In this document: positions 26,690 through 36,171 of the stretch, one piece after another
How positions within the stretch are numbered: the stretch's first letter is position 1
Layout of the letters: each line of letters starts with the position of its first letter
NCBI GenBank assembly: GCA_003856375.1
Contig: CP034120.1
Span: forward strand, 434,001-498,000
Direction: 5' to 3'
Source of the DNA: Glaciecola amylolytica
GTDB taxonomy: Bacteria > Bacteroidota > Bacteroidia > Flavobacteriales_D > Crocinitomicaceae
DNA length: 64,000 bases
Notes under the pieces: generated by a model
Told to the model about the DNA's origin: nothing
Database searches by the model: none
The model's input: the letters and a program-made list of their open reading frames with translations, nothing else
Made by a program: the position numbers and the translations under genes

Positions 26690-28927
26690 TTATCCTTCAA
26701 TTAGTTTACCTAAAGCATTGTCAAAAATCTCTTTTGCTTCAGAGATAAATCCGAAATGCTCGTCGTCAACCATCATTTTTCCTTTTGTTACGTGACCAAG
26801 CAAGGTGTAAGTTACGCCGCTGCTCATCATGTATTCGATGAAGTCTTCTTCAGTTTCTTCCGAAACAGTTACTACCACACGGCTTTGAGCTTCTCCGAAC
26901 AAGAATGCATCTTCACGTACTTCAGAATCCGTTACGATATCGAAACCAAGTCCGCGAGGCATTGACATTTCAACAAGTGTAACGAACAAACCTCCGTCAG
27001 AACAGTCGTGTGCCGCATTGATCAACTCCATTCCGATCAATCCTTTGATTGATTCCTGTAATGTGTATTCCTTTTCCAAATCGAAATGAGGAGCAGGCGA
27101 TGCTTCAATCTTGTGGTATTTTGCTAAATATTCAGAAGATGAAATGTCGTTTACGTTATCTCCCAAAATGAAGATCAAATCTCCTTTTTGTTTGAAATCC
27201 AAAGACATGATTTTTGATTTGTCTTCCACCAAACCGATCATTCCGATCGTTGGAGTAGGGAAAACAGGAATTTCTTTTCCTCCAATATTGCTTTGGTTGT
27301 AGAACGAAACGTTACCACCCGTTACCGGAGTTTCGAATTTCAAACAAGCTTTTGACATTCCTTTGATCGCTCCGACAAACTGCCAGTAGGATTCCGGATT
27401 GTAAGGATTTCCGAAGTTCAGACAGTTCGTAATCGCACTTGGAATTCCTCCTGAAACAACAATGTTTCTTGCTGCTTCGGATACTGCAATTGCCGTTCCG
27501 ATTTCAGGATCAGCATTCACATAACGGGAATTACAATCCACAGTCATAGCCAATGCTTTCTCAGTACCTTTCAGGTTCACGATTCCAGCATCTGTCGGGC
27601 GGTTGGTAGACATGGTCTTTGTACCAACCATTGAATCGTATTGCTCATAAACCCAACGCTTGGAAGCAATATTCGGCTGACCCAACAGGAAGAATCCGAT
27701 TTCTTTCAGATTCTCAGGCTGCTCAACTGAATCGATATTAAATTTCTTGTATTCCTGGTAATAAGCAGGTTCAGAGTATTCTCTCTGGTAAACCGGTGCT
27801 CCGCCTCCAAGTACCAATGACTCAGCAGGAACGTCTCCAACCAATTCGCCGTGCATGTAGTAACGAACACGACCGTCATCCGTAACAGTTCCGATTTCTT
27901 CTGCGTGTAAATCCCATTTCGCAAAAATATCTTCTACGATTTGTTCTTTTCCTTTTTGGATTACCACCAACATACGCTCCTGAGATTCAGAAAGCAAGAT
28001 TTCGTATGGTAGCATATTTTCCTGACGAGTTGGTACGCGGTCCAAATGGATTTCCATTCCGACACCACCACCTGCGCTCATTTCACAAGTAGAACAAGTG
28101 ATTCCGGCAGCTCCCATGTCCTGCATTCCGACAATAGCGTCTGTGTTTGACAATTCCATGGTCGCTTCCAAAAGCAATTTTTCCATGAATGGGTCACCAA
28201 CCTGAACAGATGGCAAATCCTGTGCGGATTCTTCCGTAATATCTTTTGATGCAAATGCTGCTCCCGCGATTCCGTCTTTACCTGTAGATGAACCTACAAT
28301 GTAAACCGGGTTTCCTGGTCCTTTTGCTTTTGCTGAAATAACTTTTTTCGTGTCGATGATTCCTGCTGAAAAAGCATTTACCAACGGGTTTTGGTTGTAC
28401 GACTTATCGAAGAAAACTTCTCCACCTACAATCGGAATACCGAAAGCATTTCCGTAATCACCAATTCCTTTTACAACACCTTTTACCAACCATTTTGTAC
28501 GCGCTTCTTCAATATCTCCGAAACGCAAAGAGTTTAACTGAGCAACCGGGCGGGCTCCCATCGTGAAAATATCACGGTTGATTCCTCCAACTCCTGTTGC
28601 AGCACCTTGATAAGGCTCCAAAGCGGAAGGGTGATTGTGTGATTCGATTTTGAAAACACATCCGATTCCACCTCCCAAGTCAACTAAACCTGCATTCTCT
28701 TCTCCTGCTTTCACCAACATGTGGGGGCCGTCTTTTGGTAATTGTTTCAACCAATAAATGGAGTTTTTGTAAGAACAGTGCTCAGACCACATCACGGAAT
28801 AAACAGCAGTTTCAGTGAAATTTGGTGTGCGACCCAAAATTCCTTTGATCATTTCAAATTCATCAGCACGCAAACCTAGTTCAACTGCTTGCTCAAGTGT
28901 AGCTTCTTGCTTAATGGAAGTACTCAT
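26690..28927 (-). CDS. purL: Phosphoribosylformylglycinamidine synthase, PurL subunit
   Basis: 745 residues from ATG 28927. The start seven codons earlier lies on the promoter, so it is rejected. It catalyses the ATP-dependent fourth step of purine synthesis (FGAR to FGAM). Motifs: VMWSEHCSYKNS (catalytic His region), ENAGLVDLGGGIGCVFKIESHNHPSA (ATP/FGAR binding), GMQDMGAAGITCST, and the second half INAAHDCSDGGLFVTLVEM. Length is that of the small three-subunit type, which needs PurS and PurQ. Neither lies in this window. It has a full consensus promoter. Confidence 0.97.
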   Translation of the reverse strand: MSTSIKQEATLEQAVELGLRADEFEMIKGILGRTPNFTETAVYSVMWSEHCSYKNSIYWLKQLPKDGPHMLVKAGEENAGLVDLGGGIGCVFKIESHNHPSALEPYQGAATGVGGINRDIFTMGARPVAQLNSLRFGDIEEARTKWLVKGVVKGIGDYGNAFGIPIVGGEVFFDKSYNQNPLVNAFSAGIIDTKKVISAKAKGPGNPVYIVGSSTGKDGIAGAAFASKDITEESAQDLPSVQVGDPFMEKLLLEATMELSNTDAIVGMQDMGAAGITCSTCEMSAGGGVGMEIHLDRVPTRQENMLPYEILLSESQERMLVVIQKGKEQIVEDIFAKWDLHAEEIGTVTDDGRVRYYMHGELVGDVPAESLVLGGGAPVYQREYSEPAYYQEYKKFNIDSVEQPENLKEIGFFLLGQPNIASKRWVYEQYDSMVGTKTMSTNRPTDAGIVNLKGTEKALAMTVDCNSRYVNADPEIGTAIAVSEAARNIVVSGGIPSAITNCLNFGNPYNPESYWQFVGAIKGMSKACLKFETPVTGGNVSFYNQSNIGGKEIPVFPTPTIGMIGLVEDKSKIMSLDFKQKGDLIFILGDNVNDISSSEYLAKYHKIEASPAPHFDLEKEYTLQESIKGLIGMELINAAHDCSDGGLFVTLVEMSMPRGLGFDIVTDSEVREDAFLFGEAQSRVVVTVSEETEEDFIEYMMSSGVTYTLLGHVTKGKMMVDDEHFGFISEAKEIFDNALGKLIEG

Positions 28928-28945
28928 TTTGTTATAACTTTGATG

Positions 28946-28975
28946 CAAAAGTAATCATTTCGTAGTTCAAAACAA
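28946..28975 (-). promoter_or_regulatory. Bacteroidota-type promoter of purL
   Basis: Minus strand: TTG, 19 nt, TACTTTTG, a full match to the consensus. The leader is about 15 nt. Confidence 0.75.
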
Positions 28976-29379
28976 TTGCGAATTGCGAATTCCGAATTCC
29001 AAATCGAAAATTAATTTGTGGAATAGAATGACTGATTCGTTTAATCGGCAATTAGCATTCCTTTTGCTCTTGGAACGATATTCGTAAATTATGAGTTGTG
29101 TGACGTTTTTGCATTTTCGAGAAATGAAATCAATGGTGAATTGGTTTGGAAATGAGGCGTTTTTTATGATGTGTTTTGATGTGAATATGCCCGGTATTTG
29201 GCAAAGCGGTTGTTAAGTACAGAACAGTTTGGTACTGAATCCATGCTTAACCCATACTTGACTTACAATGTATTGAAGTTTATGGAGTAAACATGTTTAT
29301 TTCGAATTCTTGTTTTTGAAGGGGGTGACTATGAATTCGACATTCATAATTCGCAATTATGAATTAACTTAGAGCCCTC
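28976..29379. other. Intergenic region with AATTCGC-type inverted repeats
   Basis: No supportable coding sequence. At 28977-29000 GCGAATT-like units repeat (attgcgaattgcgaattcc). At 29342-29364 lies a perfect 10-bp inverted repeat, ATTCATAATT-CGC-AATTATGAAT, ending 15 nt before the next ATG. The rest is AT-rich without clear promoter elements. Confidence 0.6.
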
Positions 29380-30828
29380 ATGGTATTCTCACTGGTCCTG
29401 ATTGTTTTAACCTGGTTTGTCTGGAAATTCAAAACAGACGGCTTATCACGAGCGAATTTGCTGATTGGCTGGGGAATAAAACTGTTGTTTGGAATCCTGT
29501 TTATGGTGATTCACACTAAAATATACGGGATCGGCGAAATTACGGTCGACTGGGAAGAATACATGGACGACAGTGTTACTTTAAACGGAGTAGCCTACCA
29601 ATCGATCGGTGATTACCTCAAATTTCTCTTCGGATTGAATTCGGAAGCAGATGTTCAACACTATTTAGCACATACAAATCACTGGTCGGCCGGTGATCTG
29701 GATCTGATGAATGATTCCAGAAACGTACTTCGCGTAAATAGCCTGATCGTCTTTCTTTCACAGGGAAATGTGTACGTGCACGTGATGTTCTTTTCCTTCT
29801 TTTCCTTTGTGGGATTGCGGGAAATCTTCATGGCTTTTAAAGAGCGGATCTTTTACGATAAACGCTTGTTCTGGTATGCGCTTTTCCTTTTTCCGACATT
29901 GAGTTTCTGGACAAGTTCTGTTTTGAAAGAGCCGCTGATGATCACCGGTCTGGCGTTTATTTTGAATGCTTTGCTGGGAGATCTTTCCCGGAAAGGGCGG
30001 CTTTGGAGGATTGTTCTTGGCTTTTGCCTGATGCTTTCCTTTAAGCCATACGTACTGGGCTGTTTATTGTTGAGCTTGCCTTTGTTTTTACTCGGTAAGT
30101 TTGTTTTCAAAAAGCGGGTTTTACTTGCTCCGCTCACAGCTTTGGGAGTATTGATCTTCGTTTTTTGGATTTCTTCTGATTTCAGAAAAACGGTTACGCA
30201 TCGTTTGACGCGTATGCAGTTTGATTTTATAAATGTTGGCCGCGGAGGAGTTCACGCTTATGCCGATTCCTGCTTTTATTATTTTGGTACAGATCAATAT
30301 TCCGACCTGGAATTTTTGGAGAATCAGACGATCAGGGTGAAGAAGCCACTTATTGCCAAAGAAGTGACTTTTGGAATGAGTTACCCTTTTGAAGATGTGT
30401 TGGTGAAGCCTTCAGATGGGCCGTGGAATGTTGTTTTCAAAGGAGAACCGTGCGGAAGCTATATTGAACTTACGGCTATCGGAAATGATTTCGGGCAATT
30501 GATAAAAAATATTCCGGAAGCCCTTGCGAATGCTTCGTTCAGGCCTGCGCCATGGGATCCGGGAGGAAGATTGAAATATGTGAATTTTCTGGAAACCTGC
30601 GGTTTGTTCGGTTTGGTGATCTTTGGTTTGTGGTATAACCGCGGACGGAGAACCCCGGAAGAAAAAAACATCCTTCTTTTCCTTTTCACATTTGCCATTA
30701 TTCTGCTGGTATTGATCGGTTGGACAACTCCTGTTTTGGGAGCGCTCGTCCGGTATCGGATGCCGGCATATTTAGCCTTATTTTTAATAGCGGTAATGGG
30801 TTCCAGACCGTTCAAATTTAAATTATGA
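29380..30828 (+). CDS. Polytopic inner-membrane protein, possibly polysaccharide polymerase-like
   Basis: 482 residues with about 10 hydrophobic segments. A periplasmic loop of about 60 residues follows TM2 (NHWSAGDLDLMNDSRNVLRVNSL) and another of about 130 lies before the last TMs. FPTLSFWTSSVLKEPLMITGLAF in the middle resembles the EpsG/Wzy-type polymerase region with SxxKE, but the match is loose. The stop overlaps the next ATG (ATGA), so it is coupled to the short-chain dehydrogenase. A role in surface glycan assembly is a guess from topology. Confidence 0.6.
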   Translation: MVFSLVLIVLTWFVWKFKTDGLSRANLLIGWGIKLLFGILFMVIHTKIYGIGEITVDWEEYMDDSVTLNGVAYQSIGDYLKFLFGLNSEADVQHYLAHTNHWSAGDLDLMNDSRNVLRVNSLIVFLSQGNVYVHVMFFSFFSFVGLREIFMAFKERIFYDKRLFWYALFLFPTLSFWTSSVLKEPLMITGLAFILNALLGDLSRKGRLWRIVLGFCLMLSFKPYVLGCLLLSLPLFLLGKFVFKKRVLLAPLTALGVLIFVFWISSDFRKTVTHRLTRMQFDFINVGRGGVHAYADSCFYYFGTDQYSDLEFLENQTIRVKKPLIAKEVTFGMSYPFEDVLVKPSDGPWNVVFKGEPCGSYIELTAIGNDFGQLIKNIPEALANASFRPAPWDPGGRLKYVNFLETCGLFGLVIFGLWYNRGRRTPEEKNILLFLFTFAIILLVLIGWTTPVLGALVRYRMPAYLALFLIAVMGSRPFKFKL

Positions 30829-31586
30829 AAAAGTACGTTTTTATCACAGGAGCAACTGCAGGTTTTGGAAAAGCAACTGCACGCATTTTTGCGGAAAATG
30901 GTTGGAATTTGATTTTAACAGGAAGAAGAAATGAACGTTTGGAAGAACTTCAAAAAGAATTGCAGGAAAAACAGGTTGATATTGTTTTGCTGAATTTTGA
31001 TGTGCGTTCCGAAGAAGAAGTGAATAAAGCGGTTGATTCCTTGTCGGAAGAAGTGAAATCGAATCTGAGAATTCTGATCAACAATGCAGGATTGGCTGTT
31101 GGACGCGGCCCTATTGATTCGGGAGATACCGATGACTGGAACCGGATGATTGATACGAACGTCAAAGGCTTGCTTTATGTGACAAGAGCCGTTTCGCCGA
31201 TTTTGAAGAAAAACGGAGGAGGCCATATCGTAAATATTGCCAGCATTGCAGGAAAAGAAGTGTACGGTGGCGGAAATGTTTACTGTGCTACCAAACATGC
31301 GGTTGATGCTTTGTCACGCGCTATGCGGATTGATCTGGTTCACGATCAGATAAAAGTCACGAATATTGCTCCGGGAGCTGCGGAAACAGAATTTTCATTG
31401 GTACGTTTCAAAGGAAATGAAGACACGGCAAAACTGGTTTACGACGGATATGATGCCTTGATGGCAGAAGATATTGCGGATGCAGTTTACTATGTTTGTT
31501 CCAGACCAAAACATGTTTGCATCAATGATTTGGTTATTATGCCTACAGCTCAGGCAAGTTCAACAGTATTTCACAAAACACATTAA
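30825..31586 (+). CDS. Short-chain dehydrogenase/reductase (YdfG-like)
   Basis: 253 residues. Classical SDR features: TGATAGFGKA (TGxxxGxG cofactor loop), ILINNAGLAVG (NNAG), NIASIAGKEVYGGGNVYCATKHA (Ser and YxxxK catalytic residues) and APGAAETEF. The GRRNERL segment after beta-2 favours NADP. It resembles YdfG/serine 3-dehydrogenase-type enzymes that oxidise 3-hydroxy acids, though SDR substrate calls are unreliable. ATG overlaps the stop of the membrane gene and the next gene starts 3 nt after its stop, so 29380-33221 is a three-gene operon. Confidence 0.92.
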   Translation: MKKYVFITGATAGFGKATARIFAENGWNLILTGRRNERLEELQKELQEKQVDIVLLNFDVRSEEEVNKAVDSLSEEVKSNLRILINNAGLAVGRGPIDSGDTDDWNRMIDTNVKGLLYVTRAVSPILKKNGGGHIVNIASIAGKEVYGGGNVYCATKHAVDALSRAMRIDLVHDQIKVTNIAPGAAETEFSLVRFKGNEDTAKLVYDGYDALMAEDIADAVYYVCSRPKHVCINDLVIMPTAQASSTVFHKTH

Positions 31587-31589
31587 AAG

Positions 31590-33221
31590 ATGAAAATTAC
31601 TTCGATTTTTTGCGCCTTGATTCTGCTTTCTGCTTCGTGCATGAAAGGAAAATCCGTGGATTTGGTGATTCACAATGCCAAAATTCATACGATGAATGAT
31701 CAGAATTCGGTGGTGCAGGCCATTGCGATCAAAGATGGAAAAGTGGTCGAAGTTGGTCCGGATCGTCAGATCATGAATAAATATTCGGCAGATGAATTTA
31801 TCGATGCGGAAGGAAAAGATATTTTTCCGGGCTTTGCAGATGCTCATGGGCATCTGATGAGTTTGGCGAGAATGAAGCTTTCGGCAGACTTGTTCGGATC
31901 TGTTTCCATGGAAGAATTGCTTGTTCGTGTGGAAAAATACGAACAGCGAAAAGAGCGCCCGGTCATTGTGGGTAGAGGCTGGGATCAAAGCTTGTGGGGA
32001 AGTAAGGAATTGCCGACGAATGATCAGTTGAATGAACGTTTCCCAGATAAACCGGTTGTGCTTTACAGAGTCGACGGACACGCTGTTCTGGCAAATGACG
32101 CAGCGCTGAAGAAATATGGAATCAACGAAAATACACACGTGAATGGCGGTGAAGTTCTGAAAAAAGAAGACGGAAAGCTTTCCGGAATTTTGTTGGATAA
32201 TGCGATTCCGTTGATCGGAGACAAATTGCCCGATTTTTCAGATGCGGAATTGTCGAAGGCTTTACTGGAAATTCAGGGAGAGCTGTTTTCTTACGGAGTA
32301 ACGGATGTACACGAAGCCGGATTGACACCTCGCGATTTTAAGTTGATGAGAAGCCTGGTAAAGAGCAATAAACTCACCATCGGAATTTATGGAATGCTTT
32401 ATCCTGTGAAGGAAAACGCTGATTTCGCTAAAAAGCATGGTTTTTTGAAGGAGAAAAATTTATTGGTTCGTTCGTTTAAAGTGATCGGAGACGGAGCTTT
32501 GGGATCGAGAGGAGCTTTATTGAAACAGGCATATTCGGATGATGTGCACAATCATGGTTTGCTCACAACCTCGCTTTCCGATATGAAACGTTATTCTTCT
32601 TTGGCGGAATTGACAGGCTACCAATTGAATATTCATGCAATCGGAGATTCGGCAAATCGTTTGGTGTTGGATTTGATCGCCGATTATGCGAAAAGAAAAC
32701 CGGATCACCGCTGGAGAATCGAACACGCACAGGTTCTGGATTTGAAGGATTTTGATTTATTGGCAAGTTCCGGAGCATTTCCTTCCGTTCAGCCAACGCA
32801 TGCGGTGAGCGATCAACGCTGGGCAGAAGCGCGTTTAGGGAAAGAGCGTCTGAAAGGAGCTTATGCGTATAATTCATTACTGACCAGAGCGGGAATGCTG
32901 GCAATCGGAACTGATTTCCCGGTGGAAAGTCTCAATCCATTTTTAACCATCCACGCAGCGGTAAATAGAAAAAATGCAGACAATCATCCGATCGAAGGGT
33001 TTTTACCTGAAGAAGCGTTGACAGAGGAAGCGTGTTTGCGTGGAATGACTATTTGGGCTGCTTTCGCAAGTTTTCAGGAAAAAACGAAAGGAAGTCTTGA
33101 AAAAGGAAAAGATGCTACATTGGTGGTTTTAGATCGACCGTTCTCTTCGAAAGGGCTGTATCAGCCAAATTTCTCTTATATGACTTTTATTAAAGGAAAA
33201 ATCGCTTTCTCGATGGAGTGA
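31590..33221 (+). CDS. Amidohydrolase family 3 (YtcJ-like) lipoprotein
   Basis: 543 residues. A lipoprotein signal ends LLSASC. Residues about 60-90 give the HxH metal site (FADAHGHLMSLA). GRGWDQSLWG, LYRVDGHAVLAN, IHAIGDSANRLVLDLI (metal His), HRWRIEHAQVL (metal His) and LAIGTDFPVESLNPF (metal Asp) follow in the order of YtcJ-type amidohydrolases. These hydrolyse amide or related bonds of small molecules, often with unknown substrate. Anchoring in the envelope suggests periplasmic or surface scavenging. It is the third gene of the operon starting at 29380. Confidence 0.9.
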   Translation: MKITSIFCALILLSASCMKGKSVDLVIHNAKIHTMNDQNSVVQAIAIKDGKVVEVGPDRQIMNKYSADEFIDAEGKDIFPGFADAHGHLMSLARMKLSADLFGSVSMEELLVRVEKYEQRKERPVIVGRGWDQSLWGSKELPTNDQLNERFPDKPVVLYRVDGHAVLANDAALKKYGINENTHVNGGEVLKKEDGKLSGILLDNAIPLIGDKLPDFSDAELSKALLEIQGELFSYGVTDVHEAGLTPRDFKLMRSLVKSNKLTIGIYGMLYPVKENADFAKKHGFLKEKNLLVRSFKVIGDGALGSRGALLKQAYSDDVHNHGLLTTSLSDMKRYSSLAELTGYQLNIHAIGDSANRLVLDLIADYAKRKPDHRWRIEHAQVLDLKDFDLLASSGAFPSVQPTHAVSDQRWAEARLGKERLKGAYAYNSLLTRAGMLAIGTDFPVESLNPFLTIHAAVNRKNADNHPIEGFLPEEALTEEACLRGMTIWAAFASFQEKTKGSLEKGKDATLVVLDRPFSSKGLYQPNFSYMTFIKGKIAFSME

Positions 33222-33689
33222 TTTAAATCCTCCCCCTTCATCCCCCTCCAAAGGGGGGAACCAGAGATCCATCTTTCAAATTGAGATGAAAGTTCTTTAT
33301 GATAACTGAATGAGCCACTTCGAAAACTAAGACAGATCAATAAACTGTTTTTTCAATTTTTAATTCAAGGCATTCTAAAAATGATATGGCTGCGAATTCA
33401 ATTTTGTAGGTCAGAGAAATTCTTTTTTGATTCTGATTTTTTGACAAATAAAAAAGGGCTCGCCGGCAAACGAACCCTACAAACCAAAAAACCAAAAACG
33501 ATCAAATACAAGTCATTATTTTTCGTAACTTTCCAACTAGTTCATGAACTGCACTTGATCGAAGTTAGAAACTATATTCCCACAATGTAAAAGTAGGAAC
33601 TAGTTTCTTAACAAGGGGGTGTGAAAAAACAAACACGGGGTTTGGATGAATATTTTTGCGCTATTGCTTAATTTTTAATACATATAATT
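33222..33689. other. Intergenic region with a second copy of the purL/rsmG repeat
   Basis: 33229-33260 (cctcccccttca/tccccctccaaagggggg) is a reverse-oriented copy of the 26647-26680 repeat and contains the hairpin CCCCCT-CCAA-AGGGGG. Around 33457-33478 an imperfect hairpin (AGGGCTCG / CGAACCCT) follows an A tract. TATTTTTG at 33651-33658 is a candidate -7 box for the ligase gene. No gene is supported here. Confidence 0.6.
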
Positions 33690-35483
33690 GTGAGTGCTAT
33701 TACAACTGATATGAATGAAGTAAGACGACTGTTTGACGTGCCTACTTATCAATTGAAGAATTTTCCAAATGCCTCGATGTTTGTAACGAAAATGGAAGGC
33801 AAATGGATACCTATGACGACCGAAGAATTTGTAGCACTTACAAATCAAATCTCCAAGGGATTGGTAGAATTGGGCGTTTCAATTGGTGAACGTGTGGCTC
33901 TGGTTTCACCCAACAGGGTAGAGTGGAATATCATGGATATTGCCATTCAGCAAGTGGGAGCAATTGTAGTTCCCGTGTATCCGAATATCTCGGAACATGA
34001 TTATGTGTACATCTTTAATGATGCCGGAATTCGACATGCTTTTGTCGGAGGGGCAGAGTTGGCGCATAAGATCAAGGGAGTTTCTTCCCAGATCAAAAGT
34101 TTGGACAAGATCTTTACTTTTGATAAGCTGGACGAATTCCCGCATTACAGGGATCTGGTTGATCTGGGGGAGAATGTTCCTCAAAACAAGATCACAGAGC
34201 TCAAGGCGAATGTCCGTAATGAAGATCTGGCGACAATTATTTACACTTCGGGAACAACCGGAAATCCGAAGGGTGTAATGCTTTCGCACAATAATCTTCT
34301 GTCCAATGTGCTTTCGTGTAAAACAAGTATTCCGGCTGATGAACATTCACGTGTACTGACATTCTTACCGGTTTGTCACGTGTATGAACGTATGCTGCAC
34401 TATTTGTATATGTATTGTGGTTCTGCTATTTATTTTGCGGAATCAATGGATACGATCGGGCCGAATCTGGTAGAAGTAAAACCTCATGTTTTCACGGCGG
34501 TTCCCCGTTTGTTGGAAAAGGTGTTCGATAAGATCATGCTGAAAGGAGAAGAACTGACGGGAATTAAACGAAGAATCTTCTTCTGGTCGGTTTCCGTTGC
34601 AGAACAATATCATACCGGAAAATTAGGCTTTTGGTATAAAATCAAATTGGGAATTGCCCGCAAACTGGTTTTCTCGAAGTGGCAGGACGCTCTGGGAGGT
34701 GAAGTAAGAGCGGTAGCGTCCGGATCAGCTGCATTGCAGCCGCGTTTGGCTCAGATCTTTTTGGCGGCAGGAATAAACGTGTTGGAAGGTTACGGATTGA
34801 CGGAAACTTCCCCGGTGATCTCTGTGAATTGCTTGAAAAGAGGAATCAAGATCGGAACAGTAGGTCCGTTGATTGACGGAGTGAAAGTGAAAATCGCAGA
34901 AGACGGTGAAATTTTGGTGAAAGGTCCGAATGTGATGATGGGATATTACAACCTTCCGGATAAAACTGCTGAAGCGATTGATGCACAAGGCTGGTTTCAT
35001 ACGGGAGATATCGGAACATTTGAAGATGGGATTTTCCTGAAGATTACGGATCGTAAAAAAGAGATCTTTAAAACGTCAGGAGGAAAGTATATCATTCCGC
35101 AGGCAATGGAAAACACCTTTAAAGAATCGCGATTTATTGAACAGATCATGGTTTTGGGAGAAGGTCAGAAATTCCCTTCAGCGTTGATTGTTCCTGCGTT
35201 CCCGTTCGTGAAAGAATGGGCGAGCCGCAAAAATATTCAGATTGGTACCACACCGGAAGAAATTGCAAAGCATCCCGATGTGATTGCAAGGGTTCAGAAA
35301 GAGGTGGATCGCATCAACGAAGGCTACGGAAGTTGGGAGAAGATCAAAAAGTTCGCTCTGCTTTCCCAGGAATTCGGAATTGCAACCGGAGAATTAACTC
35401 CGACTCTGAAACTGAAACGAAAAATCATCTTAGAAAAATACAAAGGAGTTATTGATGAGTTCTATGCAGAACATCATGAGTAA
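33690..35483 (+). CDS. Long-chain acyl-CoA ligase (FadD-like, AMP-binding)
   Basis: 597 residues from GTG 33690. ATG 33711 is the alternative and loses only seven residues. It activates fatty acids with ATP and CoA. ANL motifs: IIYTSGTTGNPKGVMLSHNN (A3), LEGYGLTETSPVIS (A5), GWFHTGDIGTFEDGIFLKITDRKKEIFKTSGGKYI (A7-A8) and a C-terminal ELTPTLKLKRKIILEKY with the catalytic Lys. HVYERMLHYLYMYCGSAIYFAE is typical of the eukaryote-like long-chain ligase branch (AMP-dependent synthetase, FAA1 type) common in Bacteroidota. It is monocistronic, followed by the strong hairpin at 35511-35540. Confidence 0.93.
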   Translation: MSAITTDMNEVRRLFDVPTYQLKNFPNASMFVTKMEGKWIPMTTEEFVALTNQISKGLVELGVSIGERVALVSPNRVEWNIMDIAIQQVGAIVVPVYPNISEHDYVYIFNDAGIRHAFVGGAELAHKIKGVSSQIKSLDKIFTFDKLDEFPHYRDLVDLGENVPQNKITELKANVRNEDLATIIYTSGTTGNPKGVMLSHNNLLSNVLSCKTSIPADEHSRVLTFLPVCHVYERMLHYLYMYCGSAIYFAESMDTIGPNLVEVKPHVFTAVPRLLEKVFDKIMLKGEELTGIKRRIFFWSVSVAEQYHTGKLGFWYKIKLGIARKLVFSKWQDALGGEVRAVASGSAALQPRLAQIFLAAGINVLEGYGLTETSPVISVNCLKRGIKIGTVGPLIDGVKVKIAEDGEILVKGPNVMMGYYNLPDKTAEAIDAQGWFHTGDIGTFEDGIFLKITDRKKEIFKTSGGKYIIPQAMENTFKESRFIEQIMVLGEGQKFPSALIVPAFPFVKEWASRKNIQIGTTPEEIAKHPDVIARVQKEVDRINEGYGSWEKIKKFALLSQEFGIATGELTPTLKLKRKIILEKYKGVIDEFYAEHHE

Positions 35484-35510
35484 TTGAAAATGTAAAATTG
35501 AAAACAAAAC

Positions 35511-35540
35511 AATAAGGGCGAAAAATTTTTCGCCCTTATT
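35511..35540. terminator. Bidirectional terminator between the acyl-CoA ligase and ECF sigma genes
   Basis: A 30-bp perfect palindrome (AATAAGGGCG...CGCCCTTATT) with a T run on the plus side and A-rich sequence on the other, placed between convergent genes. Confidence 0.9.
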
Positions 35541-35562
35541 GTTTTTATATGATTGAGTTTTT

Positions 35563-36171
35563 TTAAATAGCGTCTTTCGTCTGCTCCATCATCTGAGCCA
35601 GGAAATCCCGTGCACGGAATAATTGCGCTTTTACTGTTCCCAAAGGAAGATTCAGTTCCTCGGCAATCTCTTCGTAGCTCAACTCTTCGAAATAACGCTT
35701 TTCGATCAATTCACGGTAGCGAGGTTTCAGTTTGCTGACCAATTGGCGCATGTGTCTCACTTTCTGGTTGTGAATGATGTGTTCTTCCGGGTCGCGTGTT
35801 TCCGATCTGGCATCAATCCCGATCGATTCTCCGTCTTCATTGGTGTAGCCGCTGTCCATGGAAGTCAGTTTGATTCGTTTCTTGCGGATAAAATCAATAC
35901 AGTTGTTCGAAGCAATTTTAAAAAGCCAGGTAGAAAATGCAAAGCTTGGAGAGTATTGATCCAAACGGCTGAATGCCTTTCCGAAGGCTTCGATCGTCAA
36001 ATCATCTGCGTCATCCGTATTGCGCACCATTTTCATCATCATGAAATAGATGGATTCGCGGTAACGGTCCATGAGCTGCGCATAAGCACTTTGGTCGCCG
36101 TTTCGGGCCTGATCCACTAAGGCCAGATCGATGCGGGCTTTGTCCGATAAGTGATCTCCAACTACTTCCAT
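35563..36171 (-). CDS. ECF-type RNA polymerase sigma factor
   Basis: 202 residues. Region 2: DLALVDQARNGDQSAYAQLMDRYRESIYFMMMKMVRNTDDADDLTIEAFGKAF, followed by FSTWLFKIASNNCIDFIRKKR (2.4). Region 4: LKPRYRELIEKRYFEELSYEEIAEELNLPLGTVKAQLFRARDFL. The linker between regions is about 45 residues and acidic. The ATG overlaps the glycosyltransferase stop by 10 nt, so the two are coupled. No anti-sigma gene is adjacent, and the flanking gene on the downstream side is convergent. Its regulon is unknown; control through the glycosyltransferase operon is possible. Confidence 0.94.
   Translation of the reverse strand: MEVVGDHLSDKARIDLALVDQARNGDQSAYAQLMDRYRESIYFMMMKMVRNTDDADDLTIEAFGKAFSRLDQYSPSFAFSTWLFKIASNNCIDFIRKKRIKLTSMDSGYTNEDGESIGIDARSETRDPEEHIIHNQKVRHMRQLVSKLKPRYRELIEKRYFEELSYEEIAEELNLPLGTVKAQLFRARDFLAQMMEQTKDAI

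Noticed and set aside
33381-33590. Short plus-strand frame in the gap before the acyl-CoA ligase gene
   Set aside because: Basic, low-complexity translation and no start context; the region is probably regulatory.
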